From: Bacteroidales bacterium
GTDB lineage: Bacteria; Bacteroidota; Bacteroidia; Bacteroidales; Muribaculaceae
NCBI GenBank assembly: GCA_030531495.1
Contig: JAUNNJ010000005.1
Span: forward strand, 1 to 60,985
Direction of reading: 5' to 3'
DNA length: 60,985 nucleotides
The notes below the pieces were generated by a model. It saw only the letters and a program-made list of their open reading frames with translations, did no database searches and was not told where the DNA came from. Positions within the stretch are counted from its first letter, which is position 1. Each line of letters opens with the position of its first letter. Below, piece by piece: positions 1-8,987 of the stretch. Position numbers and translations under genes: made by a program.

Positions 1-78
1 GTTGCTCAGGCACTTATAAATAATGTTAAACTATAGTGTTGCGGAATTAAGGCTATATAAAAAATCAAATTATTTAAA

Positions 79-3000
79 ATGAAAAGAATTTTCAACTATT
101 TCTTAACCCTCTTGATGCTGTTGGGCACATCCCTGCCAGCATCAGCAGCTTTGCCTAACGGCGTCTACCGCATTGCCAGCTACTGCGATACCAAATTTGG
201 TTTGGATGTTTCAGGTAGTGGAACAACAGCGGGTACCAAACTTCATTTGTGGGAATATGGTGGTGGCAATAACCAAAAGTTTAGATTTACTGCAAACCCC
301 GATGGTACGTATTATGTTACCCCTGTGCATGCTCCAAATCTTTATGTGACTTTTGAAGGCAAAGGTAATGCTAACGATTGTAAACTACAAACTACTGCTA
401 CTAAAGAATGGGCTAATACATGGACTTTAGTAGAAACTGGCACAGCTAACAGTGGTGTGTACTTTATCAAAACTACTGATTATGACCGTTACATAGATGT
501 AAATAACGGCAACATGGCCAATGGAGAACTGCTTCACGCTTGGGATAACAAGGCTGATTCTCAGAAGTGGATACTGATGCCTGTTGATGACACTAACCCT
601 GTTGCTGATGGCAACTATCGTATTTTGTCGGCACATGATGAGAGTTTGGGCATAGGTGGCGAGAATGATGGCGCTGATAATGGCACAAATGTAAACCTTC
701 AAACTTTCGGTGGCTACCCTAACCAGAAGTGGACGCTCACATATAAAGGCGGGGGCTTCTATACTATCAAAAACAAGCTTGCAAATAAGGAACTCAACGT
801 ATCGGGTAATGATTTCAAAACTGGTACAAACGTGCAACTTTGGGAAACAGAATCCGATGGTTCGCAGTGGGCGTTGAGAGACGCTGGTAATGGTAACTAT
901 TACATCATCAATAAGAATGGCCTCTTCCTTGATGTCAGTGGCGCTAATTTTTCTAATGGCACCAATATTCAGGGGTGGTATGGCAATAGTGGCGCCGCCC
1001 AGAAGTGGAAAATTGTTGTTGATGAGATAATCCTCAACGGCATTGAGTGGAATGCTAATCCTAAGTCATACGATGGTTACCAGATGGTGGAATTGACATG
1101 GAGGAATAAGGCTGAAGGTAATACAGACCCTATCAATTATGATGTGTATTGCGACGGTAAGCTCGTTGCACAAAACTTGCAAACCACAGCGTTCGTTCAT
1201 AACAATGTGACCGAAGGTACGCACACATATAAAATTGTGGGTAGGTGTCCAGGCTACAATAATACAGTGGAAACTGCTAATCGTGAAGTGAATGTGGCTC
1301 GCAAGTCTTCGCTCAAGAGCCAGTTCAAACTCCAAACTATCTATAACAATCGCATTGGCAGTGGCAAGGAACTGGTTCCTGGTCAGAAGGGGCTTCCCGG
1401 TGACTTTGCTAATTTAAGTTGGGGCACTGCTGCCGATTATCGTCAGGGCGCATTCTACAATGGTAAATGGAATATCATTCGCAAGGAAGATGCAAGTGTT
1501 CTGGTTGTCGAGGATGCCGCTATGCAGAATCTGTCAACAGGTACTTATGCAACTTCACACAAGCTCACAGAGAATGGCGCTGGCACTTCAGTAGGTATTG
1601 CGACTGATGAAGCTGGTAACATCATTGTCCGTTCAAATGGCAGGGGGAAATTAGGCGGCACTGCAAGTGGTGCAAACTTTGCTTACGACTTGAGCGAGAT
1701 GAGAGTATATCCCAAATCAATACAAGGTTCAGGTGATTGGTCTGGCTCATATACGGTACAAATGCCAGACTTAAGACAAAATATTCACGACACTGAAAAG
1801 TCAAACTCTGCCCACGTTACTAACGATAATAATTTATATGTTGATGGTCGTGCCGACTATTTCCGCATGAGTGGTAATGTTGCCGCTGGCACAGGTCGCC
1901 TTTATGTGGCTTACGGTAACTCACGTCTGCTCTCAGTGTATAAAGTTCCACAATCAGCTGGTAGCGCAACCACGGTAGCAAGCTGGTATGATAAGCCAGA
2001 TTTCATACCTCAGGTGGAGAATGAGAACTACTTGTTCCCTATCGCAGGCCGCGAGGCTACGGGCGATAACATGGGCGAACTCGTGCATCAGGTTCGTTCA
2101 AATGCATACGCTCAGGTAGACAAGAATAACGGTAATTACAGAAGTCGCAAGATCCGCAATGAAAGTTCTCGTGTCAACAACACTGGCGGAACAACTATCA
2201 AGTTTAACGATCAGCTTCTGCTGATTACTGGTATGGGTAACACTTCACGTGCACATGGTTCGTTTGAAATCGCTATGGCTAACCGCGTTGGCGATAACTT
2301 CAATGCAATCGATGTGGATCAGGCAGCCCTTGATAATCTTGTACCTGTGATGACAGTGAATCAGGCTGAAGCTTCTGAGCTTGGTCTAACCTTCTCTTCT
2401 GGTAACTGGCTGTTTGCCGAGAATGGCACAATCAACGTGGATGGTGAAAATAAGCCATGTGTATATATCTATCAATATGTTCCCTGCACACGCATTGCCA
2501 AGTATGCGCTCTATGTGGCAGATGAGTTCCCCGCTTCTCAGCCAGAACTGAACATTGAAACCAAGCTCACCGACGATGGTAAGGAAATCGAGAAGTTCGT
2601 TGGCACCTCAACCTTCCCTGCAGTGGAAGTGGGCAGCACCAGCGGTCTGAACGACTATGAGATTGAAAATTATCTCTACACCCTTCGCGACAAGGATGGT
2701 AACATCGTTTACCAGGAGAATGTGAAGCCTTATAAGGAGGGCGCAACCGACAACGACCCTAACTGGAAGAAGGATAAAGACGGCAACTTGTACTATACAG
2801 TTGACCACAGCAAAGCTGAGTGCTTGGTAGGTAGTGGCCTCAATGGTGGTTTCAACCGCAATGAGAACTATACTGCTGAAGTAACAGTTCAGTATGAGAA
2901 CACCCACACAGGTGTTGTTGTTAACAGCGACACTAAGCAGGATGTGGATATCCACGATTATGAACCAAAGGCACCAGATGTTACTGTATATGCAGAAAAG

Positions 3001-3633
3001 AACGACAAGTATGGTGTGCGTTTCGACATCGACTTTAACGAACCTGCAGATGTTGAAAATAATCCAGTTTCTTACTATGTGATTGAATACTGGGCACCCG
3101 GAATGGAAGAAGGCACATGGCACAGCCTCCCCGACGTTCAAGGTGACAAGGACGATATCGACATCGCTCATCAAAAATATGTTGCAGACTCTTTCTCTTG
3201 GCTCATGGGAACCAATGGCGGCGCAGACACAAACTTCAATGTGACCGATGGCGCTATTGTTCCTGGTGACTTTGACTTTGACCATAAGGGTAGATACGTT
3301 TTAAGGGATTATGTGGGCAACCCTTGCGTAGCAAGCTTCTACTTCCCTAATGTTGAAGGCGCACCTGCTGACCTTATGGATCCCATGAATTGGCAATTCC
3401 GTGTTACAGCAGTCTATGCTGATGGCACAAAGGTGGAATCAAAAGCAAGTGGCAACGGTAGTGCAGCAAGTCATATTGTTACTGGTGTTGAGGACGTTGT
3501 CGGACAGACTATCAGCTCAGTTAAGTATGTGAATGCTCTGGGTATGTCGGCTAACTATCCTTTCGCTGGCGTGAACATCGTGGTTACTACTTACACTGAT
3601 GGCACAACCAAAACAGTAAAAATCGTCTTCTAA
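79..3633 (+). CDS. Secreted ricin-type lectin protein with C-terminal sorting-like domain
   Basis: A 1184-residue exported protein of unknown activity, probably a carbohydrate-binding surface or secreted protein. Residues 1-23 form a signal peptide ending near PASA. Two beta-trefoil (ricin-type) modules follow at about 25-168 and 176-316, recognisable by repeated Q-x-W/F endings such as SQKWILM, NQKWTLT and AQKWKIV. A fibronectin-III-like stretch covers about 318-410. The middle shows no catalytic motif I recognise. The last 45 residues (VKYVNALG, then PFAGVNIVVTTYTDGTT) match the end of the leucine-rich-repeat protein at 24.0-26.9 kb, which suggests a shared outer-membrane sorting or attachment signal. 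The lectin modules are visible directly; the T9SS link is inferred. No TAnnTTTG promoter is seen in the 78 bases before the start. A strong hairpin terminator follows the gene. Confidence 0.85.
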   Translation: MKRIFNYFLTLLMLLGTSLPASAALPNGVYRIASYCDTKFGLDVSGSGTTAGTKLHLWEYGGGNNQKFRFTANPDGTYYVTPVHAPNLYVTFEGKGNANDCKLQTTATKEWANTWTLVETGTANSGVYFIKTTDYDRYIDVNNGNMANGELLHAWDNKADSQKWILMPVDDTNPVADGNYRILSAHDESLGIGGENDGADNGTNVNLQTFGGYPNQKWTLTYKGGGFYTIKNKLANKELNVSGNDFKTGTNVQLWETESDGSQWALRDAGNGNYYIINKNGLFLDVSGANFSNGTNIQGWYGNSGAAQKWKIVVDEIILNGIEWNANPKSYDGYQMVELTWRNKAEGNTDPINYDVYCDGKLVAQNLQTTAFVHNNVTEGTHTYKIVGRCPGYNNTVETANREVNVARKSSLKSQFKLQTIYNNRIGSGKELVPGQKGLPGDFANLSWGTAADYRQGAFYNGKWNIIRKEDASVLVVEDAAMQNLSTGTYATSHKLTENGAGTSVGIATDEAGNIIVRSNGRGKLGGTASGANFAYDLSEMRVYPKSIQGSGDWSGSYTVQMPDLRQNIHDTEKSNSAHVTNDNNLYVDGRADYFRMSGNVAAGTGRLYVAYGNSRLLSVYKVPQSAGSATTVASWYDKPDFIPQVENENYLFPIAGREATGDNMGELVHQVRSNAYAQVDKNNGNYRSRKIRNESSRVNNTGGTTIKFNDQLLLITGMGNTSRAHGSFEIAMANRVGDNFNAIDVDQAALDNLVPVMTVNQAEASELGLTFSSGNWLFAENGTINVDGENKPCVYIYQYVPCTRIAKYALYVADEFPASQPELNIETKLTDDGKEIEKFVGTSTFPAVEVGSTSGLNDYEIENYLYTLRDKDGNIVYQENVKPYKEGATDNDPNWKKDKDGNLYYTVDHSKAECLVGSGLNGGFNRNENYTAEVTVQYENTHTGVVVNSDTKQDVDIHDYEPKAPDVTVYAEKNDKYGVRFDIDFNEPADVENNPVSYYVIEYWAPGMEEGTWHSLPDVQGDKDDIDIAHQKYVADSFSWLMGTNGGADTNFNVTDGAIVPGDFDFDHKGRYVLRDYVGNPCVASFYFPNVEGAPADLMDPMNWQFRVTAVYADGTKVESKASGNGSAASHIVTGVEDVVGQTISSVKYVNALGMSANYPFAGVNIVVTTYTDGTTKTVKIVF

Positions 3634-3662
3634 CGAAGAAGTTCGTTCACTGAATACAATTT

Positions 3663-3715
3663 ACAGCAGCTACATGCTCTATATAACTATGAGCGATGTA
3701 GCTGCTGTGTTTTTG
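3663..3715 (+). terminator. Rho-independent terminator after the lectin gene
   Basis: Perfect 13-bp inverted repeat, 3663-3675 (ACAGCAGCTACAT) with 3696-3708, followed by GTTTTT. It lies 30 bases after the stop codon. Confidence 0.85.
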
Positions 3716-3920
3716 GATGTGCCCAGAATGGGGCGAAGGTCTGTTCTGTTTATAAAATTATTGTTGTCCGGTAAAATTTGAATAAATGGCGCTTTCGACT
3801 TGCTGGGATAACTATTTTGGATGTGAGCATAATTGTGGATTTTGCTATTTGCGGACGGTGGAATAATTATTAATGTTCTCTTTGCGATTATCCAGGCTTT
3901 CGGGGGTGAAAATAAATCTG

Positions 3921-3928
3921 TATCTTTG
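3921..3928 (+). promoter_or_regulatory. -7 box TATCTTTG for the C1B peptidase
   Basis: Matches the Bacteroidota -7 consensus TAnnTTTG. The -33 element is weak (TTTC at 3898-3901, 19 bases upstream). Transcription would begin near 3935, so translation must start at 3947 or 3953. Confidence 0.7.
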
Positions 3929-3952
3929 TGGAGAAATAAAATTCAGATGATT

Positions 3953-5347
3953 ATGAAAAAAACTATTCTTTCACTTGCAGTCCTTGCTATGGGATGTGGC
4001 GCTGCTATGGCGCAGAGTGCTATCACTCCCGATGTGTTGGCAAAGATGAAGCAAGCCGATACGCAATCGGCAGTCGACAAGGCCGTGCGTAATGCGATGG
4101 CTTCAACCCCGCTCAACAATTTGGCCACCACTGTGGAATCGATGAATCCCGTTGACCAGGATTTTACCTATCGTGTACCTACAAAGGGCATCACCAACCA
4201 GAAGCAAAGCGGTCGCTGCTGGCTGTTTACGGGCATGAATATGCTTCGCTCGAAGGCTATGGCAAAGCATGGGCTGCCAAGTCTGGAAATGTCGGAGGCG
4301 TATTTGTTTTTCTATGACCAGCTTGAGAAGAGTAACCTGTTTTTGCAAAGTGTGATCGACACCCGCAAAAAGGCAATTGACGACCGACTGGTGGACTGGC
4401 TGTTTACTCACCCGGTGAGCGACGGCGGCACTTTTACGGGTGTGGCCGACTTGGTGATGAAATATGGCGTGGTGCCTCGTGAGGCTATGCCCGAAACTCT
4501 AACTGCAAACTCCACTTCGCAATTCAATGCGCAGCTGAAGAATGTGCTTCGCGAAATGGGCTTGCGCCTTCGCGAAATGGGAGAAAAGGGGGCCTCGGTG
4601 AAGGCTCTTGAAGAAAAGAAGGTGGAAATGCTGGGCAAGGTGTATCACATTCTCACGCTTGCTTACGGTGTGCCTCCCACAGAATTCACGTGGAGCCAGC
4701 GCAATAGCAAGGGCGAAGTGGTGAGCACAGAAAAATATACCCCGATGTCGTTCTACCAGAAGCTATGGGGCTACGACCTCAATAACGACTACGTGTTGGT
4801 GATGAACGACCCATCGCGTGAGTATTATAAAGTGTATCAAATAGAATTTGACCGCCATACTTACGACGGCCACGACTGGGTGTATGTGAATTTGCCAAAC
4901 GATGAAGTGAAGCCTATGCTCATTGAATCGCTCAAAGACAGCACAGCGATGTATATTTCTTGCGATGTGAACAAGTTCCTTAATCGTCAAAAGGGCGTGA
5001 TGGACTTGAAGAACTTCGATTATGAGAGTCTGCTGGGTGTGTCGATGACAATGAACAAGAAGGAACGCATCATCACCCATGCAAGTGCTTCAAGCCACGC
5101 CATGACGCTGATTGCCGTAGACCTTGATAAAGTCACTTCGGCTCCAACCAAGTGGATGGTGGAGAATAGTTGGGGTGTGGAAAATGGCTTCAAGGGCAAT
5201 TACATCATGACTGATGAGTGGTTCAACGAATATATGTTCCGCTTTGTGGTGAATAAGCAATACGTGCCTGAGAGTGTTGCGAAATTGCTCAAGCAAAAAC
5301 CAATCATGCTCCCAGCTTGGGACCCAATGTTTGCTCCAGAAGAATAA
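3953..5347 (+). CDS. Secreted C1B (bleomycin hydrolase-type) cysteine aminopeptidase
   Basis: Papain-fold aminopeptidase of family C1B (PepC/bleomycin hydrolase), which trims N-terminal residues from peptides. The catalytic cysteine lies in QKQSGRCWLF, the histidine in SSHAMTLIAVDLD, and the asparagine in ENSWGVENGFKG. About 464 residues is the usual length. Unlike the cytosolic family members of Firmicutes and yeast, it starts with a signal peptide (KKTILSLAVLAMGCGAAMAQ), so it should act in the periplasm or outside the cell; exported C1B peptidases are common in Bacteroidales. The start at 3953 (or 3947) is chosen because the open frame to 3833 runs upstream of the promoter. It is monocistronic, with its own promoter and terminator. 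Confidence 0.93.
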   Translation: MKKTILSLAVLAMGCGAAMAQSAITPDVLAKMKQADTQSAVDKAVRNAMASTPLNNLATTVESMNPVDQDFTYRVPTKGITNQKQSGRCWLFTGMNMLRSKAMAKHGLPSLEMSEAYLFFYDQLEKSNLFLQSVIDTRKKAIDDRLVDWLFTHPVSDGGTFTGVADLVMKYGVVPREAMPETLTANSTSQFNAQLKNVLREMGLRLREMGEKGASVKALEEKKVEMLGKVYHILTLAYGVPPTEFTWSQRNSKGEVVSTEKYTPMSFYQKLWGYDLNNDYVLVMNDPSREYYKVYQIEFDRHTYDGHDWVYVNLPNDEVKPMLIESLKDSTAMYISCDVNKFLNRQKGVMDLKNFDYESLLGVSMTMNKKERIITHASASSHAMTLIAVDLDKVTSAPTKWMVENSWGVENGFKGNYIMTDEWFNEYMFRFVVNKQYVPESVAKLLKQKPIMLPAWDPMFAPEE

Positions 5348-5376
5348 AGCGCATTACAATATGTGAGATACAAGTT

Positions 5377-5413
5377 GCCGCTGCCCCGGTTTTGCGTGGG
5401 TGGCGGCTTTCTT
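5377..5413 (+). terminator. Terminator after the C1B peptidase
   Basis: Hairpin with GCCGC at 5377-5381 pairing with GCGGC at 5403-5407, plus inner C/G pairs, followed by TTTCTTT. 30 bases after the stop codon. Confidence 0.7.
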
Positions 5414-5507
5414 TATATTATAATGTGTGTGCCCAGCATTTGGTGTAACCGGAGCACTCTGAGGCACTCTGGAGTTCTCGGACTGATTGGTGGGGTATAT
5501 AAACAAC

Positions 5508-5533
5508 AAAGCCACTCGTAATGAGTGGCTTTT
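5508..5533 (-). terminator. Terminator of tRNA-Pro
   Basis: Perfect 10-bp stem AAAGCCACTC (5508-5517) with 5523-5532 and a 5-base loop. It sits directly 3' of the minus-strand tRNA, and on the minus strand a T-rich tract follows. Confidence 0.8.
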
Positions 5534-5534
5534 G

Positions 5535-5608
5535 TCGGGGTACCCGGACTCGAACTGGGGACCCCCTGCTCCCAAAGCAGGTGCGCTAACCAACTGCGCT
5601 ACACCCCG
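5535..5608 (-). tRNA. tRNA-Pro (anticodon UGG)
   Basis: The minus strand folds into a complete 74-base cloverleaf. The acceptor stem is CGGGGTG with TACCCCG (one G-U pair), the discriminator is A, the anticodon stem is CCTGC/GCAGG around loop TTTGGGA, and the T arm contains GTTCGAGTC. The anticodon UGG reads CCA and other Pro codons. CCA is not encoded. It has its own promoter and terminator. Confidence 0.97.
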
Positions 5609-5637
5609 AATTGCATATCCTTTTCGGAATTGCGATG

Positions 5638-5668
5638 CAAAGGTACAGCTTTTTTTTGAACTTGCAAA
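5638..5668 (-). promoter_or_regulatory. Promoter of tRNA-Pro
   Basis: Minus-strand -33 TTTG at 5665-5668 and -7 TACCTTTG at 5638-5645, with the canonical 19-base spacing. The tRNA 5' end is 30 bases downstream. Confidence 0.85.
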
Positions 5669-5779
5669 CATTTTTGCGAAAAAAATGCGTTTTTTTTGTT
5701 TTTTCCTGTCTTTGCACACTGATTGATGCAGTTTTTTTTGATTTTATCGGCTAATTGTGCGAGGAAAGTATTAATTTTG

Positions 5780-5787
5780 TATGTTTG
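5780..5787 (+). promoter_or_regulatory. -7 box TATGTTTG of aspS
   Basis: TAnnTTTG match about 40 bases before the aspS start, with a partial -33 (TTG at 5755-5757). Confidence 0.65.
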
Positions 5788-5827
5788 AATACAAGAATAA
5801 TAAAAAACAACTATATATTTCACGAAT

Positions 5828-7603
5828 ATGTACAGAACAAAGAAATGTGGTGAACTTCGTATCGAAAATGTGGGCGAAGTTGTGACCTTGGCAGGTTGGG
5901 TACAGCGCACCCGCAAGATGGGTGGTATGACATTCGTTGACCTGCGTGACCGTTATGGTATCACACAAATCGTGTTTAACAACGAAAACGACGCCGAACT
6001 CACAGAACGCGCCAACCACCTTGGTCGCGAATTTGTGATTCAAGTGAAGGGTGAAGTGGCAGAACGCTCAAGCAAGAACGCAAAGATGCCAACTGGCGAC
6101 ATTGAAATCATAGCCAGCGAACTCAATGTGCTGAGCGAGAGTTTGACTCCTCCTTTCACTATTGAAGACAATACCGATGGCGGCGACGATATCCGCATGA
6201 AATACCGTTATCTTGATTTGCGCCGCAATTCTGTTCGTGCAAATCTTGAATTGCGTCACCGTATGACCATCCTTATTCGCAACTTCCTCGATTCTCGCGA
6301 CTTCATTGAAGTGGAAACCCCAATTCTGATTGGGTCTACCCCTGAAGGTGCACGCGACTTCGTGGTTCCTTCTCGCATGAATCCTGGTCAGTTCTATGCA
6401 TTGCCACAGAGTCCTCAAACTTTGAAGCAATTGCTGATGGTGGCTGGTTTCGACCGCTATTTCCAAATTGCGAAATGCTTCCGCGACGAAGATCTTCGTG
6501 CCGACCGTCAACCAGAATTCACTCAAATTGACTGCGAAATGAGTTTTGCAAACCAGGAAGACGTGCTTGAAGTGTTTGAGTCAATGGCTCGTCACTTGTT
6601 TAAGGAAATCCGCGGTGTGGAAATTCCAAAGCTCGAACAAATGACTTGGCACGAGGCTATGCGCCGCTTCGGTAGCGATAAGCCAGACGTGCGTTTCGGC
6701 ATGGAATTCGTGGAATTGATGGACGTGCTTAAGAAAGGCAAATTCACCGTATTCGACAGTGCTGAATACATCGGCGGTATCTGCGTGCCTGGATGTGCTG
6801 ACTACACTCGTAAGCAACTCGACCAACTTACCGACTTCGTGAAGCGTCCACAAGTGGGTGCAAAGGGGCTCGTGTACATTAAGTATAATGCCGACGGCAC
6901 TGTGAAGAGCAGCGTGGACAAATTCTATACACCTGAAGACCTCGCTGAAGTGAAGGAAAAGATGGGTGCAAAGGACGGCGACCTCGTGCTCATTCTCAGC
7001 GGCGACAAGGCCAACAAGACCCGCACTCAGCTTTGCACACTCCGCCTCGAGATGGGCGACCGTCTCGGTCTTCGCGACAAAGACACCTTCAAGTGTCTCT
7101 GGATTGTGGACTTCCCACTCTTTGAATGGAGCGATGAAGAACAACGCCTTATGGCCACTCACCACCCATTCACTTTGCCAAATCCTGACGATATTCCATT
7201 GCTGGAAGAACATCCTGAGCAAGTGCGTGCCGTGGCTTACGACTTCGTATGTAATGGTGTGGAACTTGGTGGCGGTAGTCTTCGTATCCACGATGGCAAG
7301 CTGCAAGAAAAGATGTTTAAGATTTTGGGCTTCACTCCAGAACGTGCTGAAGCACAATTCGGCTTCCTTATCAATGCCTTCAAATATGGTGCGCCACCTC
7401 ACGCAGGTTTGGCATTCGGTCTCGACCGCTTCGTGTCGATTATGGCCGGCCTCGACAGCATCCGCGACTGTATCGCATTCCCAAAGAACAACAGTGGCCG
7501 CGATGTGATGCTCGATGCTCCAAGCAACCTTGAACCTGGTCAGCTCGATGAACTCTACCTCGAAATTGACCAAGCTCGTGTGGATGCAGTGACAAAGAAA
7601 TAA
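5828..7603 (+). CDS. aspS: Aspartyl-tRNA synthetase
   Basis: Charges tRNA-Asp with aspartate in the cytoplasm. The 591-residue protein has the bacterial class IIb layout: an N-terminal OB-fold anticodon-binding domain (residues 1-110, with [20 protein letters not shown]), a class II catalytic core containing [35 protein letters not shown] (motif 2) and [10 protein letters not shown] (motif 3), and the bacterial GAD insertion between them. The length is normal. The sequence does not settle whether it charges only tRNA-Asp or also tRNA-Asn. It is transcribed from its own promoter and followed by a terminator. Confidence 0.98.
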   Translation: MYRTKKCGELRIENVGEVVTLAGWVQRTRKMGGMTFVDLRDRYGITQIVFNNENDAELTERANHLGREFVIQVKGEVAERSSKNAKMPTGDIEIIASELNVLSESLTPPFTIEDNTDGGDDIRMKYRYLDLRRNSVRANLELRHRMTILIRNFLDSRDFIEVETPILIGSTPEGARDFVVPSRMNPGQFYALPQSPQTLKQLLMVAGFDRYFQIAKCFRDEDLRADRQPEFTQIDCEMSFANQEDVLEVFESMARHLFKEIRGVEIPKLEQMTWHEAMRRFGSDKPDVRFGMEFVELMDVLKKGKFTVFDSAEYIGGICVPGCADYTRKQLDQLTDFVKRPQVGAKGLVYIKYNADGTVKSSVDKFYTPEDLAEVKEKMGAKDGDLVLILSGDKANKTRTQLCTLRLEMGDRLGLRDKDTFKCLWIVDFPLFEWSDEEQRLMATHHPFTLPNPDDIPLLEEHPEQVRAVAYDFVCNGVELGGGSLRIHDGKLQEKMFKILGFTPERAEAQFGFLINAFKYGAPPHAGLAFGLDRFVSIMAGLDSIRDCIAFPKNNSGRDVMLDAPSNLEPGQLDELYLEIDQARVDAVTKK

Positions 7604-7621
7604 TTCAAAACAGTAATATGC

Positions 7622-7657
7622 TATGGGGGAACTATCGAATTAGCTCCCCCATATTTC
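7622..7657 (+). terminator. Terminator after aspS
   Basis: 9-bp stem TATGGGGGA (7622-7630) with TCCCCCATA (7645-7653), followed by a short T tract. Confidence 0.7.
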
Positions 7658-7672
7658 ATTCAAATCTCGATT

Positions 7673-8863
7673 ATGGCGATAGATAAGCGTAATGTTTCGG
7701 AGGCGATGTGGGGGTATGTGGAGCGGAATGCTGGAGCCGACACGCTGAAACTGATGTTGAAGAGCGAGCCCGACTTGCCCTTCGACAAGCGCTTTGCCGT
7801 GATGCAGATTGAATGCCGGAAGAAGGCGAAGAATAAAATCCCCCAACTGCTCCAACGCCGCGATTTCCTTTTTCCGAAGGCTATCAGCGCCGAACAGTGT
7901 ACGCACCAATGGGTGGCGGAATTTCACGCTTCGCTTTTTGGCGCTACTGACCGTGTGCTTGATATGACGATGGGCCTCGGCGTGGATTCCTATTATATTT
8001 CTCAGCGTGTTGCATCGCTTAAAGCGATTGAACTTGATGAAGACATTGCCGCTGCAGGAGCCCACAACTATGATTTCACGGTGCTGAATGCCGACTCGGT
8101 GGAATGGTTGAAAAGCACTGATGAGCATTTTGATGCCATTTTTATTGACCCCGCACGCCGTGGCGATGGTGGCGCACGTCTGTATGGTCTTGCTGACTGT
8201 GCCCCAGATGTGTTGTCGCTGTTGCCCGTTATCAAGCAGCATGCCCATCGGCTCTACATCAAGGCGTCGCCGATGGTGGATGTAACGCAATCGATGCGCG
8301 ACCTGGCTCCACATCTGACCGATGTGTGGGCTGTGAGCGTGAAGAACGAGTGCAAGGAGCTGCTGTTTTTGTCGGATTTTGGCAAAGAGCAAGCTGAGGT
8401 GACTCTTCATGCCATCAATTATGAATCGGGCAATACTTCGCAGCAATTTTCTGTGCAAGCAAGCGCATTGTCGGAAATTGGCAATTATGGATGTCCGGAA
8501 ACTGGTCAATATCTCTATGAGCCTAATGCAAGTGTGATGAAAATCGGAGCCTATTCTGCCTTGTGCAGTGGGTTTGCGCTGAAGCAGGTGGCGAAGAATT
8601 CGCATTTGTATTTCAGCGATGCCTTGGTGGCTGATTTTCCTGGGCGCAAATTCGTGATAGAGGGGATTGTGCCTTTTGCCGGCAAAGAGATAAAAGCCGT
8701 GGCAAAGCAATATAAGCAGATGAATGTGGCTACAAGAAATTTCCGCCTCTCTGCCGACGAACTGAAAAAACGCCTGAAAGTGCGCGACGGTGGCGACCGT
8801 TATCTTTTTGCAACCACATTCGCTGATGGTACACAGGTGCTGCTTATCACCCGCAAGGCGTGA
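7673..8863 (+). CDS. THUMP-like domain class I SAM-dependent methyltransferase (PG_1098 type)
   Basis: A 396-residue Rossmann-fold methyltransferase of the Bacteroidota family that combines a THUMP-like domain with a ferredoxin-like PG_1098-type domain. SAM-binding motif I is VLDMTMGLGVDSYYIS (about residue 93), followed by the acidic loop AIELDED and motif IV IFIDPARRGD. A substrate in RNA is likely from the family but has not been assigned. The C-terminal region from about residue 290 is the THUMP-like part. It begins 69 bases after aspS, beyond that gene's terminator. Confidence 0.85.
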   Translation: MAIDKRNVSEAMWGYVERNAGADTLKLMLKSEPDLPFDKRFAVMQIECRKKAKNKIPQLLQRRDFLFPKAISAEQCTHQWVAEFHASLFGATDRVLDMTMGLGVDSYYISQRVASLKAIELDEDIAAAGAHNYDFTVLNADSVEWLKSTDEHFDAIFIDPARRGDGGARLYGLADCAPDVLSLLPVIKQHAHRLYIKASPMVDVTQSMRDLAPHLTDVWAVSVKNECKELLFLSDFGKEQAEVTLHAINYESGNTSQQFSVQASALSEIGNYGCPETGQYLYEPNASVMKIGAYSALCSGFALKQVAKNSHLYFSDALVADFPGRKFVIEGIVPFAGKEIKAVAKQYKQMNVATRNFRLSADELKKRLKVRDGGDRYLFATTFADGTQVLLITRKA

Positions 8864-8968
8864 AGGAGAAGTTAGAGATTAGATGTTGGAAGTTAGAGGG
8901 TGGGGAAGATTTGGATTTTTTATTTTATACTTAATAGATATCTGTGCACGGTTTTGAAAATTATTTTG

Positions 8969-8976
8969 TAACTTTG
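8969..8976 (+). promoter_or_regulatory. -7 box TAACTTTG of the Nif3-like gene
   Basis: TAnnTTTG match ending only 11 bases before the ATG at 8988, so the message would have a leader of a few bases. No good -33 element is seen. Confidence 0.6.
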
Positions 8977-8987
8977 CAGTGCAATTC

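Larger units (their letters stand above)
3634..3952. other. Intergenic region between lectin and C1B peptidase genes
   Basis: Holds the lectin-gene terminator (3663-3715) and the peptidase promoter (-7 box at 3921). The stretch 3716-3920 shows no coding signal or repeat that I can support; an in-frame extension of the peptidase back to 3833 lies upstream of the promoter and is not used. Confidence 0.6.

Noticed and set aside
6581-7573. 330-codon minus-strand open frame inside aspS
   Set aside because: It is antisense to a certain aspS gene, has no promoter and shows His/Glu-rich composition typical of a shadow frame.
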